A stretch of DNA of 64,000 nt from Salinivibrio kushneri (GCF_027286325.1 NZ_CP114589.1:186001-250000); one strand, 5' to 3'. Shown: positions 9,156 through 18,696, numbered from the stretch's first letter. Notes: a model not told the origin generated them from the sequence alone. Numbers and translations: made by a program.

Positions 9156-9182
9156 ATAAAAAAACCAGTGACAGAGCACTGG
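9156..9182 (-). terminator. Terminator after the hypothetical gene at 9212-9715
   Basis: On the minus strand, CCAGTG-CTCTGT-CACTGG is followed by seven Ts, 30 bases after the stop of the gene. Confidence 0.82.
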
Positions 9183-9211
9183 CCGGTAAGATAGTCGGTG
9201 TTCGACCTAAT

Positions 9212-9715
9212 TTAACTTGACTGCTCATGCACCAACACGCCGCCTTCAAGCGCCCCAACTAATACATTCGGTACGTCAGCTTCATCAGAGGTAACAGCAA
9301 TACGCGTACCCGGACCAATCGCTGAGATGGGGGCTGCCATCATCAAAGAGCCACGCTCCCCGTCATCAACAAGCTTCCAAGATGGCGCGGCTGCCGCATG
9401 ATCATTGGCATATAGCCGACACTTGTTTCTGTCAGGTTCAATTAAACAGTCCAGGCCATACTCAATGTCGTCATAAAAAAACGACCACTGATAATAACCC
9501 GCATTGACGCTGCAAGGGGTTTTGATAAAACTCAACGCCTCTGCGTTATCTTGGGTTAAGGTAATAAAGCGCTGCGCATCCGGCACCATCGCTAAATACC
9601 CCAGTGATTTGCCATTGGCATCGGTGACCGCGAGCTTTACCTCTTGCTCAACCATCGCGCGCTCATGATCGCCAATGTCTGGCAACATGGAATCGGGTTG
9701 TACTGAAAACGCCAT
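9212..9715 (-). CDS. Hypothetical acidic soluble protein
   Basis: I do not recognise this 167-residue protein. It has no signal peptide and no membrane helix. It is acidic and reads as a compact mixed fold: MVEQEVKLAVTDANGKSLGYLAM, then YYQWSFFYDDIEYGLDCLIEP, and a glycine-rich C-terminal half. Coding is supported by a good AAAGGAG site seven bases before the ATG at 9715, an intrinsic terminator after the stop, and codon use like its neighbours. It is a single gene between the protease and the aldehyde dehydrogenase, and position gives no hint of function. Confidence 0.7.
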   Translation of the reverse strand: MAFSVQPDSMLPDIGDHERAMVEQEVKLAVTDANGKSLGYLAMVPDAQRFITLTQDNAEALSFIKTPCSVNAGYYQWSFFYDDIEYGLDCLIEPDRNKCRLYANDHAAAAPSWKLVDDGERGSLMMAAPISAIGPGTRIAVTSDEADVPNVLVGALEGGVLVHEQSS

Positions 9716-9864
9716 TGTGTCGCTCCTTTGGTTGCTTCGCACCACTTTTAACAGTTATGTAACAACCAAAGATATAGATCAATTTCTCGGAAAAGTTTAG
9801 TGATCCGCTCAGTTACTGGGGACATCGCTCATATCGCTACGCCTCATCGTGAAAACTTGCAGGC

Positions 9865-11301
9865 TTACCGCATTAACCACCAGCGCATTAAGCGTTTGTA
9901 CCAGCGGTTGTACGGGGGTTTGACTAAAAAGCTGGTGTCCCATTTATCGCGGGTGAGGACAGTTTTGCTGTGGCTAAAGGTATAAAAGCCTTCAATGCCG
10001 TGGTAATGACCCATGCCGGAATCGCCAATGCCGCCAAAAGGCGCATCTTCGGCAGCGACATGGAACAAGGTTTCATTAATCCCCATGCCGCCGGCGTGAA
10101 GCTGTGTGGTGGCTTGCGTGCGTATCTCAGCATCATTGCTCATCAAATACAAAGCGAGCGGTCGCGGACGCGCCTGAATATAACGCAACGCCTCAGAGAA
10201 ATCTTGATAGGTAACCACAGGCAGAAGAGGGCCAAAAATCTCTTCTCGCATCACCCGCATATCATCGGTGACGTGGGTCAACAACTGGGTCGGCCAGCGC
10301 TTATTTTCGGCGGTCGGCACGGTTTGCTGGTCGAGCGCACACCAGCGACGCGCCCCCTTATCGAGCGCATCTTTCAGTGTTTCCTCTAGCCGCGTCGCTT
10401 GGGTTTGGTTAATGATCTGGCTGTAATCTGGGTTGGCTTCAAAGTCTGGGTATAGCGCTCGGAACGCGCGTTGATAGGCATGGATAAAGGCTTCTTGCCG
10501 ATGTTCAGGGCAAAGCACATAATCGGGCGCGACACATATTTGTCCAGCATTTAAACACTTCCCGTAAATGAGCCGTGAGACGGCCACGTCCATATCAATT
10601 TGATCATCAATGATCACCGGCGATTTACCCCCCAATTCGAGGGTAACCGGGGTTAAATTATCGGCCGCCGCCAGCATGACTTGGCGTCCGACCTGGGTTG
10701 AGCCAGTAAAAAAGAGGTGGTCGAACTCTAGTTCGGTAAAGCGGCGCGACACTTCAACTTCACCTTCTACCACGGCCACTTCGTTTGGGCTAAACACCTC
10801 AGCGATTAACGCACGTAAAACCTGATTGGTGTTAGGCGTGAACTCCGAAAGCTTGAGCATTACCCGATTGCCGGCCGCCACCGCGCAAATCAGGGGGCTT
10901 ACGGCCAGCATAATCGGAAAGTTCCAAGGCACAATGATCCCAACCACCCCTTTGGGTTGTTGGTGCACGACCAATTGAGTTCCCAACAAGGTAATGCCTG
11001 GACGCCGTTTTTGCGGCTTCATCCATCGCTTTAATCGACGACGGGTGTAATCAATCTGGTGTAGCAAGGGCAAGATGTCGGCAATTTCAGTATCAACGGG
11101 CGCGCGGTAGCCGTAATCGTCGCTAAGGGCTTGTTGTAATGCAGGCGATTTTTGCTTGATGGCCTGACGCAAGCGCAGCAGCGCGTCGCGACGATGGCTG
11201 TACTCTAAAAAAGGACACTGAGACACCTGCTCTTTTTGCGCGTCGAATGTCTCACGCATCTCTTTAACCGTTTCCAACCACTGTGAGCCTGGCTCCGTCA
11301 T
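9865..11301 (-). CDS. NAD(P)-dependent aldehyde dehydrogenase (coniferyl-aldehyde dehydrogenase type)
   Basis: This 478-residue ALDH-superfamily enzyme has PWNFP at 125-129, catalytic E222 in LELGGKSP and catalytic C256 in NAGQICVAPDY. The short N-terminal region and the C-terminal ending resemble the CalB/coniferyl-aldehyde dehydrogenase branch, which acts on a range of aliphatic and aromatic aldehydes. The ATG at 11301 lies five bases after AGGAGG. The gene diverges from a flavo-iron-sulfur dehydrogenase operon across a 340-base gap. Oxidising the aldehyde released by that amine dehydrogenase would be a natural job, but this is inference. It has a basic C-terminus (KRLMRWWLMR). Confidence 0.85.
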   Translation of the reverse strand: MTEPGSQWLETVKEMRETFDAQKEQVSQCPFLEYSHRRDALLRLRQAIKQKSPALQQALSDDYGYRAPVDTEIADILPLLHQIDYTRRRLKRWMKPQKRRPGITLLGTQLVVHQQPKGVVGIIVPWNFPIMLAVSPLICAVAAGNRVMLKLSEFTPNTNQVLRALIAEVFSPNEVAVVEGEVEVSRRFTELEFDHLFFTGSTQVGRQVMLAAADNLTPVTLELGGKSPVIIDDQIDMDVAVSRLIYGKCLNAGQICVAPDYVLCPEHRQEAFIHAYQRAFRALYPDFEANPDYSQIINQTQATRLEETLKDALDKGARRWCALDQQTVPTAENKRWPTQLLTHVTDDMRVMREEIFGPLLPVVTYQDFSEALRYIQARPRPLALYLMSNDAEIRTQATTQLHAGGMGINETLFHVAAEDAPFGGIGDSGMGHYHGIEGFYTFSHSKTVLTRDKWDTSFLVKPPYNRWYKRLMRWWLMR

Positions 11302-11641
11302 CCTTGCCTCCTCTATCGATACAAGATCGCGATAAATCACTCCTCCATTGATGACATAGCCATCTTGTTTACGCAATAGCGCTCGGACGAGATGGCGTTA
11401 CTGTTCATACGCCCCTTATCGCGCAAACCTGACCTTTATCATGATCAAACCCACAACATCACCATTATTTCCATAGTCTTTGTGAGGAGTAACAAATACG
11501 AAACAAAAAGTAACGGCATATTCACAAAGCAAGTTTAGTATACGCATCGCCTAACAAACAAGACACAAAGTCCACTCAATTAAACAAGGTGAGAGGGCGT
11601 CACCACGGTTCCGACAATAGACGAAAGAGATAATTAAAACG
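11302..11641. other. Divergent control region: aldehyde dehydrogenase / dehydrogenase operon
   Basis: This 340-base gap separates two divergent transcription units. It holds a small inverted repeat GGTGA...TCACC near 11589-11603 and TA-rich -10-like stretches (GTATAC near 11537), but no motif I can assign. Confidence 0.4.
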
Positions 11642-11983
11642 ATGAAACGAAATCAAGACATTACCGATGCAGTTGGCGAAACTTTCTCGATCCGTGTCAA
11701 TGGCGAGACGGTTCCTGCCATCGCTGGAGAAAGCGTGCTAAGCACCTTGCTCGCAAGCAATATCCGTGCACTATCTAAAAATGATTATGGCCGATTAGCC
11801 AGTGCCTATTGCGGCATGGGCGTATGCCATTGCTGCACGCTGGAAATCAACGGCCGCCATAAACAACGTGCGTGTCAGGTCGCCGTTCAACCCGATATGG
11901 ATGTCCGCACTGAAGCCAACATTGTGGTTGAGAGCAAGGAGCTTGAAAGCAGTAACGTCGAGCAAGGAGAAACCTATGTCTAA
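11642..11983 (+). CDS. 2Fe-2S ferredoxin-like subunit of a flavin dehydrogenase (HcnA/OoxC-like)
   Basis: This 113-residue protein has one Fer2-type domain. The cysteines C57, C62, C65 and C78 in CGMGVCHCC...RAC match the plant-type 2Fe-2S pattern. The family supplies the small electron-transfer subunit of three-component FAD dehydrogenases such as HcnABC (glycine to cyanide), opine oxidases and D-hydroxyproline dehydrogenase. Its stop overlaps the start of the next gene by eight bases, so the subunits are co-translated. The substrate cannot be set from this subunit. Confidence 0.88.
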   Translation: MKRNQDITDAVGETFSIRVNGETVPAIAGESVLSTLLASNIRALSKNDYGRLASAYCGMGVCHCCTLEINGRHKQRACQVAVQPDMDVRTEANIVVESKELESSNVEQGETYV

Positions 11984-13355
11984 ACCTGTTGTTATTGTTG
12001 GCGCTGGACCAGCTGGCCTGTCTGCCGCGGTCACACTGGCCAAGCACAAGGTCGCGAGTATTATTGTTGATGAAGCGCCCAAACCCGGTGGCGTCGTCTA
12101 CCGTGGTCCATGGCGAGAGACTGACGCGCTGCCTCATTTGGATGATAAATGGAAGGCCACCTCACAATCCCTGCGCGAACAATATCGCCAGCATCAGGAT
12201 TTGATTGACCTACGTAGTTTGACGCGGGTACTGGGGCCAATGGCGGACCAACACCTCCTTACTGCCCATGAAGATACGCTATCAACCATTGACTATGAGC
12301 AATTGATCCTCGCCACCGGTTGCCAAGAGCGCAGCATTCCCTTTCCCGGCTGGGATATGCCTGGAGTGATGCTTCTCGGCGGTATCCAACTTCAAATAAA
12401 AAGCGGCTTGGTGCGTCCCGGTCACCGCTGCGTGATCACCGGCACGGGTCCTTTGCTCGTCTTGGTTGCTTGTCAGCTTCACAAAGCCGGTTGTGATATC
12501 GCGGGTATCTATGAAGCGGCACCATTCAAAGACTTGGCACGTGAAACGCTCGCCCTCCTCAACCGTCCACAGCTCGCGCTAGATGGTCTCTCGATGATGA
12601 TGTATCTCAAACGCCACCATATCCCGATACATTACGGTTGGGGCGTGGTCAAAGCCTCGGGTGACACCCAAGTCGAGCACGTCACGGTAGCCCCCTACAG
12701 TACAGATTGGCACCCAGATGTTAGCCGTGCCGAAACCATAAATGCCGATGTACTTGGTGTGGGTTACGGCTTTGCAGCACGCTCTCAGCTCGCACAACTA
12801 ATGGGACTAGATATGCAGTACGATCACATGAGCGGGGCGATCCCCGTGGTGGACGAGTGGCAACGAGCCAGTCTCGACAACGTTTACTGCGCCGGTGATA
12901 CCGTGAAATTTGCCGGCGCAGAAGCCGCCATGTTGGAAGGCAAGATTGCGTCTTACTCCGCACTGAAGGCACGCAATATTTCAATGCCTAATCTTGACAA
13001 TGAGTTTAAGGCTCTGCGTCATCAGCTCGAAAAGAGCTACCGTTTCCGTAAAGGCTTTGATACGGCAGGCTACCGTCGCCCAGGCCTGCTCAGTTTGCCG
13101 GAAAAAGACACAGTGATCTGTCGCTGCGAACAAGTGAAAAAGGCTGACATTGATAACGCCATCAATCAAGGCGTCAAGGATGTGATTACGTTGAAAATGC
13201 GTACCCGCGTTACCATGGGTGACTGCCAAGGAAAAACTTGTGCGCACTATTGCTACGACCGACTCAATGAGAGCACGACGTCGCCTCAGCCTTTGATTCG
13301 CCCTCGATTCCCACTCGACCCTATTCCTTTTGCTGCGTTGGAGGATGACGCATGA
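11976..13355 (+). CDS. FAD/NAD(P) oxidoreductase subunit with BFD-like 2Fe-2S domain (HcnB/OoxA-like)
   Basis: The 459-residue protein opens with an FAD Rossmann motif, VVIVGAGPAGLSAAVTLAKHK. It has a second dinucleotide motif near ITGTGPLLVLVACQL, and a late CAGDTVKFAGAEAAMLEG segment typical of this class. The C-terminus carries a BFD-like iron-sulfur site (CRC...GDCQGKTCAHYC). This is the large FAD subunit of HcnABC-type or opine-oxidase-type complexes. I placed the start at the ATG 11976 because the Rossmann motif follows directly. It overlaps both neighbours (8 and 4 bases), which indicates a stoichiometric complex. Confidence 0.88.
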   Translation: MSKPVVIVGAGPAGLSAAVTLAKHKVASIIVDEAPKPGGVVYRGPWRETDALPHLDDKWKATSQSLREQYRQHQDLIDLRSLTRVLGPMADQHLLTAHEDTLSTIDYEQLILATGCQERSIPFPGWDMPGVMLLGGIQLQIKSGLVRPGHRCVITGTGPLLVLVACQLHKAGCDIAGIYEAAPFKDLARETLALLNRPQLALDGLSMMMYLKRHHIPIHYGWGVVKASGDTQVEHVTVAPYSTDWHPDVSRAETINADVLGVGYGFAARSQLAQLMGLDMQYDHMSGAIPVVDEWQRASLDNVYCAGDTVKFAGAEAAMLEGKIASYSALKARNISMPNLDNEFKALRHQLEKSYRFRKGFDTAGYRRPGLLSLPEKDTVICRCEQVKKADIDNAINQGVKDVITLKMRTRVTMGDCQGKTCAHYCYDRLNESTTSPQPLIRPRFPLDPIPFAALEDDA

Positions 13356-14608
13356 AACGGTACGACATCGTAATTTGTGGCGGCGGCGTGATCGGCGCAT
13401 CGGTGGCTTACCATTTAAGCCGCGAGCGCGACTTATCCATCGCCGTTGTGGACTATAAATACCCTGGAAATGCCTCGCGTGCGTCAGCCGGTGGCCTATG
13501 GGCGATGGGCGAGTCAACCGGCCTTGGCTGTGGCGTTATCTTGTTTAAAACCCTTTCTAAGCAGATGCAGGAAAGCGGCGAAGGGGGATCACCAGAGATC
13601 AAACCGCACATTATGCCCAAGCCGTTCTTCGATATGGCGATGCTGTCTAACCAGCTCTATCCGGCATTGTATGATGACCTGATGACGCATCACGGTGTGG
13701 ACTTTAAGTTTGAGCGTACCGGTCTGAAGTTTGTCATGTTTGATAAATACGACAAACTCTATGCCGAACATATTGCGGCCGCCATTCCTGATCGCCAAGA
13801 GCATGTTCGTTGGGTGTCTCAGGAAACACTTCACGCACAAGAGCCTAACGTGTCACGCGCGGCAATTGGTGCGATGGAGTTTGAGGGGGATCACCAAATC
13901 AACCCCTATCGCCTCAACGAGGCCTATTTGGAAGCAGCACGGCAGAACGGTGTCGAGCTATATCTCAATACCAAAGTCACGGGCGTGGTGAGACAAGGTA
14001 ACCGGGTTGTCGCGGTGGAAACAGAAAACGGTAAGCTAGGTTGTGGCACCATGATCAACGCTGGTGGCGCGTGGGCGGAAAAACTCAGCTTGTGGGCAAC
14101 TGGTATGCCCATGCCTGTCTTCCCAGTCAAAGGCCAAGTGATCGTCTCCGAGAAGCTACCCAAGCTTTTAAATGGCTGTTTAACCACCAGTGATTGTTAC
14201 ATCGCCCAAAAAGATAACGGCGAAGTCTTGATTGGCTCAACCACCGAAGAGCGTGGGTTTGATACCACCACAGACATGAAGTACATCAAACAGCTGGCAC
14301 AAGGCGCCATGAAGTCTATCCCCGAGCTGAAAAAGATGAATATCAAGCGCTGCTGGGCGGGCTTGCGTCCAGGCTCACCGGATGAATTGCCAATCCTTGG
14401 TGCGGTGCCGGGCATTGACGGTTATCTCAATGCCTGTGGGCATTTCCGTACCGGTATGTTGACCTCTGCCATCACCGGAAAGGTAATGAATGAAGTGGTA
14501 CGTGGTCTGCCAACCACCATTGATCTTGAACCCTTCTCCTACACGCGCTTTTTGGATGGCCAAGGAAAGATGATCGGCAACTACCACCTCGATGTCGCCT
14601 TACCCTAG
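13352..14608 (+). CDS. FAD-dependent amino/imino-acid oxidoreductase subunit (DadA/HcnC/OoxB-like)
   Basis: This 418-residue DAO-family flavoprotein starts with an FAD-binding motif, YDIVICGGGVIGASVAYHLS. It has the usual substrate-side segments (INAGGAWAEKLSLWA, PVFPVKGQ) and ends with RCWAGLRPGSPDELPILGAVPG...GHFRTGM. It should hold the catalytic site that oxidises a C-N bond of an amino acid, opine or N-methyl compound and pass electrons to the two upstream subunits. The ATGA overlap with the previous gene and the terminator at 14634 close the operon. No racemase, transporter or other pathway gene that would identify the substrate is linked. Confidence 0.87.
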   Translation: MKRYDIVICGGGVIGASVAYHLSRERDLSIAVVDYKYPGNASRASAGGLWAMGESTGLGCGVILFKTLSKQMQESGEGGSPEIKPHIMPKPFFDMAMLSNQLYPALYDDLMTHHGVDFKFERTGLKFVMFDKYDKLYAEHIAAAIPDRQEHVRWVSQETLHAQEPNVSRAAIGAMEFEGDHQINPYRLNEAYLEAARQNGVELYLNTKVTGVVRQGNRVVAVETENGKLGCGTMINAGGAWAEKLSLWATGMPMPVFPVKGQVIVSEKLPKLLNGCLTTSDCYIAQKDNGEVLIGSTTEERGFDTTTDMKYIKQLAQGAMKSIPELKKMNIKRCWAGLRPGSPDELPILGAVPGIDGYLNACGHFRTGMLTSAITGKVMNEVVRGLPTTIDLEPFSYTRFLDGQGKMIGNYHLDVALP

Positions 14609-14633
14609 CTAAAAGATCCGCATTCACTTCCCA

Positions 14634-14660
14634 AAGCCTGCTGTGTGCGGGCTTTTTTTG
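14634..14660 (+). terminator. Terminator of the flavo-dehydrogenase operon
   Basis: AGCCTGC-TGTGT-GCGGGCT is followed by seven Ts, 27 bases after the stop of the last operon gene. Confidence 0.88.
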
Positions 14661-14834
14661 TTATTAAGCTGTAACTTAGCGATGGTTTTCGCGCTGAATT
14701 TAGCGCCATAGCCCACAGAAAGCAGCTTGGTTGTTGAGCAAATATTGTCGCTTTATTGATCTCAGGCTTATACTGGAACAAACTCAGTTTAACGCCAGCT
14801 TTATTCGCTGATATCGAAAGGAAATGTGGTAGGC

Positions 14835-15830
14835 ATGAACGACGAGCCAACAAAGAACGAAATATTGACGGAAAGTGGTACGAATGAGCTAGAGATCATT
14901 GAGTTTCACCTAATCAAGCAACTTCCTGACGGCAGTACCAAAACCTGCTACTACGGTATCAACGTTGCCAAAGTTCGCGAAGTTATCCAAGTGCCCGAAA
15001 CCACTGACTATCCAAACGCCCAGGCGCACATGATTGGGGTGTTTTCATCACGCGACAAGCTAACGCCACTGATTGATCTCGCAGGCTGGTTAGGCGTCCC
15101 GACGCGCCCAGAAAAAGATAATAAGTTTGTGATTGTCACCGACTTTAACAACATGACCAATGGTTTTTTGATTGACAGCATTAGTCGTATCCATCGTATT
15201 TCCTGGGAAGCCGTTGAGTCACCGAGTCAATTCCTAGAGGCAGGCGAACAAGATTGTGTGGTCGCTGTTGTCCGCAAAGACAATAACCTGATTATGATTC
15301 TGGACTTTGAGAAAATCATTGCCGATATCAACCCTGAGTTGAGCATGGAAAAGTACGATGTCACTCAGGACAGAAACGTCAACATTTCCGAGTCCAGCGC
15401 TAAAAAACGCGAAGCAAAAACTATCTTAGTGGTAGACGATTCCGCCTTCATCCGTAGCCTGATTGAAAACACGCTACGCTCAGCCGGCTTTAATATTATA
15501 TCGGCCAAAGATGGTGGCGAGGCCTTTGACAAACTCACCGAATTTGAACGCATTTCCAAAGAAGAAGGCGTGTCGATTAATGAGTTTGTGGATGCGATTG
15601 TGTCAGACGTAGAGATGCCACGTATGGACGGTATGCACTTAATAAAACGCCTCAGAGAGATGGATACTTATAAAACGATGCCGATTATCATGTTCTCATC
15701 GATCATGAGCGAGGATAACCGCGCTAAGGCCTTACAATTGGGGGCCAATGATACCATCACCAAACCCGAAATCGGTCGCATGGTTAGCCTAGCTGATACC
15801 TATGTGTTCGGCGCACCGCTTGACGAATAG
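14835..15830 (+). CDS. cheV: Chemotaxis coupling protein CheV (copy 1)
   Basis: This 331-residue protein has an N-terminal CheW-like domain (about 15-165, YYGINVAKVREVIQVPETTDYPNAQAHMIGVFSSR) and a C-terminal receiver (about 195-325, VVDDSAFIRSLIENTLRSAG, with phospho-acceptor aspartate in IVSDVEMPRMDG and lysine in ITKPE). CheV couples chemoreceptors to CheA and can be phosphorylated by CheA to tune adaptation. Start choice is not certain: the ATG at 14835 lies 12 bases after AAAGGA, and a GTG at 14826 is in frame. No other che gene is adjacent; two further cheV genes lie at 52757 and 54131. Confidence 0.92.
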   Translation: MNDEPTKNEILTESGTNELEIIEFHLIKQLPDGSTKTCYYGINVAKVREVIQVPETTDYPNAQAHMIGVFSSRDKLTPLIDLAGWLGVPTRPEKDNKFVIVTDFNNMTNGFLIDSISRIHRISWEAVESPSQFLEAGEQDCVVAVVRKDNNLIMILDFEKIIADINPELSMEKYDVTQDRNVNISESSAKKREAKTILVVDDSAFIRSLIENTLRSAGFNIISAKDGGEAFDKLTEFERISKEEGVSINEFVDAIVSDVEMPRMDGMHLIKRLREMDTYKTMPIIMFSSIMSEDNRAKALQLGANDTITKPEIGRMVSLADTYVFGAPLDE

Positions 15831-15857
15831 CGCACGATAATAATCGAAAAGATCAAC

Positions 15858-15893
15858 AAAAAAGGCTGCACATTGGCAGCCTTTGTTGGTTTT
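15858..15893. terminator. Bidirectional terminator between cheV and the symporter gene
   Basis: AGGCTGC-ACATTG-GCAGCCT has Ts on its right and As on its left, so it can serve both convergent genes. The minus-direction T-run is the stronger one. Confidence 0.85.
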
Positions 15894-15922
15894 AGCGTGA
15901 CACGTGGTAAGTCGTCAAGCCA

Positions 15923-17305
15923 TTAACTATCGGTCACCTGTGAGCGATGACTTTCACGATAACGGTGACTGGCAAAATACGTTTTAGCGGCTTGGTTTAC
16001 CTTAGGCGCCAGCAGCAACGCTGAGACCATGGTGGGCACCGCCATCAGCCCATACGCCCCAATGAGGAATAAGAACACCACATCCAGCGATAATACCGCC
16101 CCCAGCACCACAAGCGATAAGTACAGGTACTTATAATACTGACCCGCCTGCTCGCCAAATAAATACACAAAGCATTTATAGCCGTAATACCAGAATGTGA
16201 ATACCGTGGTGAACGACAACACTAACACCTGTGCCGCCAATAGCCACGCCCCTGGCGCGCCAAAGGCCGCTTTAAAGGCTGCCATGGTCAGGCTAACACC
16301 TTGCATGCCCTCGGCTTGATCAAGCACACCAGTCACTAAGATCACCAACGCAGTGCAACTACAGACAATGATGGTATCAATAATAGGACCCAGGCTAGCG
16401 ACCAATCCTTCTCGGACTGGCTCATTGGTTTTTGCCGCACTGTGGGCCATTACCTCGGTGCCAATCCCGGCCTCATTAGAGAAAGCGCCACGACTCACAC
16501 CCACAATAATCACACTGATTAGGCCACCAAACATCGCATCCGGTGAAAGCGCGCTGGCGAAAATGGACTGAAAGACGCCAGGCACGCGCTCGGCATTGAG
16601 CGCCAAGGCAGCGATCGCCATCACCATATAGCTGCCCGCCATCAACGGCACCAGCGCACCGGCAACATCGGCCACGCGCTTCAAACCTCCCCAAATCACC
16701 ATACCGACGAAGACCGCCAGCACAATGCCCATTACCCACGAGAACGCGCTGCTCTCTAGCCAAGCGACCCCCGGAAACAGTTGGGTTTGCACCACGGCAC
16801 CAAGCTGGTTAATTTGGAAAGATGGCACAAACCCCATCAGACCGGCAATGGCAAACATCACCGCCAACCATTTAAATTTAGGCCCTAAACCATGCCGCAC
16901 CGTATACATTGGTCCGCCGTGCACATTGCCGTTCGCATCTTTATGACGATACATAACCCCCAGTGTGCAGGTGTAGAACTTGGTCGATACCCCCAATAAC
17001 GCGGTGAGCCACATCCAAAACACTGCCCCCGGCCCACCAGCACTCAGCGCCAGCGCGACGCCTGCGATATTGCCAAGACCTAGCGTACCAGACAGTGCTG
17101 CCGCTAAGGCTTTGCGATGAGATAAGTCACCATGACCACTGCCATCATCCACTTTGCCGGTTAACAGCTTGATGCTGTGCGCCATATACCGAAACGGCCT
17201 TAGTTTGCCATACAGGGTAAAGAAAACCCCACCACCAACCAATAAGACCAGCATCGGTTTACCCCAGATAAACCCGACAAACGCGTTAATCCATTCTTCA
17301 ATCAT
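15923..17305 (-). CDS. Alanine/glycine:cation symporter (AGCS family)
   Basis: This 460-residue membrane protein has about eleven helices and clear AGCS signatures: GDLSHRKALAAALSGTLGLGNIAGVALALSAGGPGAVFWMW, then GVSRGAFSNEAGIGTEVMAHSAAKT. It should import alanine and/or glycine with sodium. I prefer the ATG at 17305, nine bases after AAAGG, to the one at 17314, which directly abuts that site. A nested inverted repeat (17332-17393) lies in the leader. No glycine-riboswitch core is visible, although such riboswitches precede related Vibrio symporters. Confidence 0.88.
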   Translation of the reverse strand: MIEEWINAFVGFIWGKPMLVLLVGGGVFFTLYGKLRPFRYMAHSIKLLTGKVDDGSGHGDLSHRKALAAALSGTLGLGNIAGVALALSAGGPGAVFWMWLTALLGVSTKFYTCTLGVMYRHKDANGNVHGGPMYTVRHGLGPKFKWLAVMFAIAGLMGFVPSFQINQLGAVVQTQLFPGVAWLESSAFSWVMGIVLAVFVGMVIWGGLKRVADVAGALVPLMAGSYMVMAIAALALNAERVPGVFQSIFASALSPDAMFGGLISVIIVGVSRGAFSNEAGIGTEVMAHSAAKTNEPVREGLVASLGPIIDTIIVCSCTALVILVTGVLDQAEGMQGVSLTMAAFKAAFGAPGAWLLAAQVLVLSFTTVFTFWYYGYKCFVYLFGEQAGQYYKYLYLSLVVLGAVLSLDVVFLFLIGAYGLMAVPTMVSALLLAPKVNQAAKTYFASHRYRESHRSQVTDS

Positions 17306-17331
17306 GTTTTGCATCCTTTCTTGATGCCTGG

Positions 17332-17393
17332 CTAATTATTTTGCTTGCTAGACCACCGTCTAGCCGATGCACGCCAACTAACAAAATAATTAG
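17332..17393 (-). repeat. Nested inverted repeat in the symporter leader
   Basis: A perfect 12-base outer repeat, CTAATTATTTTG (17332-17343) with CAAAATAATTAG (17382-17393), encloses a seven-base hairpin GCTAGAC-CACC-GTCTAGC (17347-17364). It lies 27 bases before the symporter start. It could be an operator pair, or an RNA structure if transcription starts upstream of it. The rest of the 405-base gap up to trhO holds AT-rich promoter DNA with no other clear element. Confidence 0.6.
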
Positions 17394-17710
17394 ACCATAA
17401 AGCAATAAAACCATTCTGACGTGACTAAAAACGCATTCAAACTAAGTCCAAATTCGCTTTCAGGCGATAAAAACACCGTTTATACGTGATGTTGATCTCA
17501 TAAAAACCAGACGACTATGAATAACTATCAATACAATTTGATTTGAGCACAAAGTAGAGTGCGTCGCCTTCGTCATTATCAGAGAGCGCAACATTTAACC
17601 TTACTTTTAGCCGGTGTTTTGCGTCAGTGGCATTCGCTATACTCCGCGCTCACACATACATACACCACCCATGCACTGGATTTACGCTCCAGCCAGCAAG
17701 AGGAAACAAC

Positions 17711-18691
17711 ATGTCTAAATATGTCATTTGTGCCTTATATAAATTTGTCACACTCGACGACTATCAGTCTTTGCAAGCACCATTGCTTGAAGTAATGGAA
17801 GCCAACCAAATAGGCGGCACGCTCCTTCTCGCCCAGGAAGGCATAAATGGCACAGTGGCAGCGACAAGAGAAAATATGGATGCGCTGTTTACGTGGTTTA
17901 GAAAAGACCCACGCCTAGCGGATATTGACTATAAAGAGTCATTCGAAGACAGCCAGCCATTTAGTCGCACCAAGGTAAAACTCAAAAAAGAAATTGTGAC
18001 CATGGGGGTTGAAGGCATCGATCCGCGCCAAAGCGTGGGCACTTATGTCAAACCAACCGAATGGAACCAATTAATCAGCGATCCAGATGTGTTAGTGATC
18101 GATACGCGTAATGATTACGAAATCGAGATCGGCACCTTTGAGCGAGCCGTTAATCCACAAACAGACAGCTTCCGTGAATTTCCAGACTATGTCGAACAAC
18201 AGCTTGACCCTAGCAAGCACAAAAAAGTCGCCATGTTTTGTACTGGCGGGATCCGCTGTGAAAAATCGACCGCTTTCTTGAAAGAAAAAGGCTTTGATGA
18301 GGTGTATCACCTAGAAGGCGGGATCCTTAAGTACCTCGAAGAAGTGCCTGAGAGTGAAAGCTTGTGGAACGGTGAGTGTTATGTTTTCGACAGCCGTGTT
18401 GCCGTTAATCACGATTTGGAGCGAGGGTCTTACGCAATGTGTAATGCCTGTCGCCTGCCCATCACGCAAGCGGACATGGAAAGCGAACACTATGAGCAAG
18501 GTGTCTCCTGCCCCAAATGCATCGACAAACATACCGACGCCCAAAAGGCGGCGTTTCGAGAGCGAGAGTACCAAGTCCGTCTTGCACGAGAACGCGGTGA
18601 ACAACACGTCGGCGGTGAAGCGAGAAAGATCATTGAACAACGTCGCGCAATGAAAAAATTCCGGCGCCAACGTCAAAACCAAGATAAATAA
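17711..18691 (+). CDS. trhO: tRNA uridine(34) hydroxylase TrhO
   Basis: This 326-residue protein (old name YceA) hydroxylates wobble uridine 34 of certain tRNAs to 5-hydroxyuridine, using oxygen. It has the N-terminal acylphosphatase-like region ([21 protein letters not shown]), a central rhodanese domain (about 115-215) with the essential cysteine C177 in [12 protein letters not shown], and a C-terminal zinc-binding-like CNAC...CPKC region. The ATG at 17711 follows AAGAGGAAA. It is monocistronic with a strong terminator. Confidence 0.95.
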   Translation: MSKYVICALYKFVTLDDYQSLQAPLLEVMEANQIGGTLLLAQEGINGTVAATRENMDALFTWFRKDPRLADIDYKESFEDSQPFSRTKVKLKKEIVTMGVEGIDPRQSVGTYVKPTEWNQLISDPDVLVIDTRNDYEIEIGTFERAVNPQTDSFREFPDYVEQQLDPSKHKKVAMFCTGGIRCEKSTAFLKEKGFDEVYHLEGGILKYLEEVPESESLWNGECYVFDSRVAVNHDLERGSYAMCNACRLPITQADMESEHYEQGVSCPKCIDKHTDAQKAAFREREYQVRLARERGEQHVGGEARKIIEQRRAMKKFRRQRQNQDK

Positions 18692-18696
18692 TCGAA

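Noticed and set aside
17306-17560. Possible glycine riboswitch before the alanine/glycine symporter
   Set aside because: The conserved glycine-aptamer core is not present on the minus strand; only the nested inverted repeat is seen.
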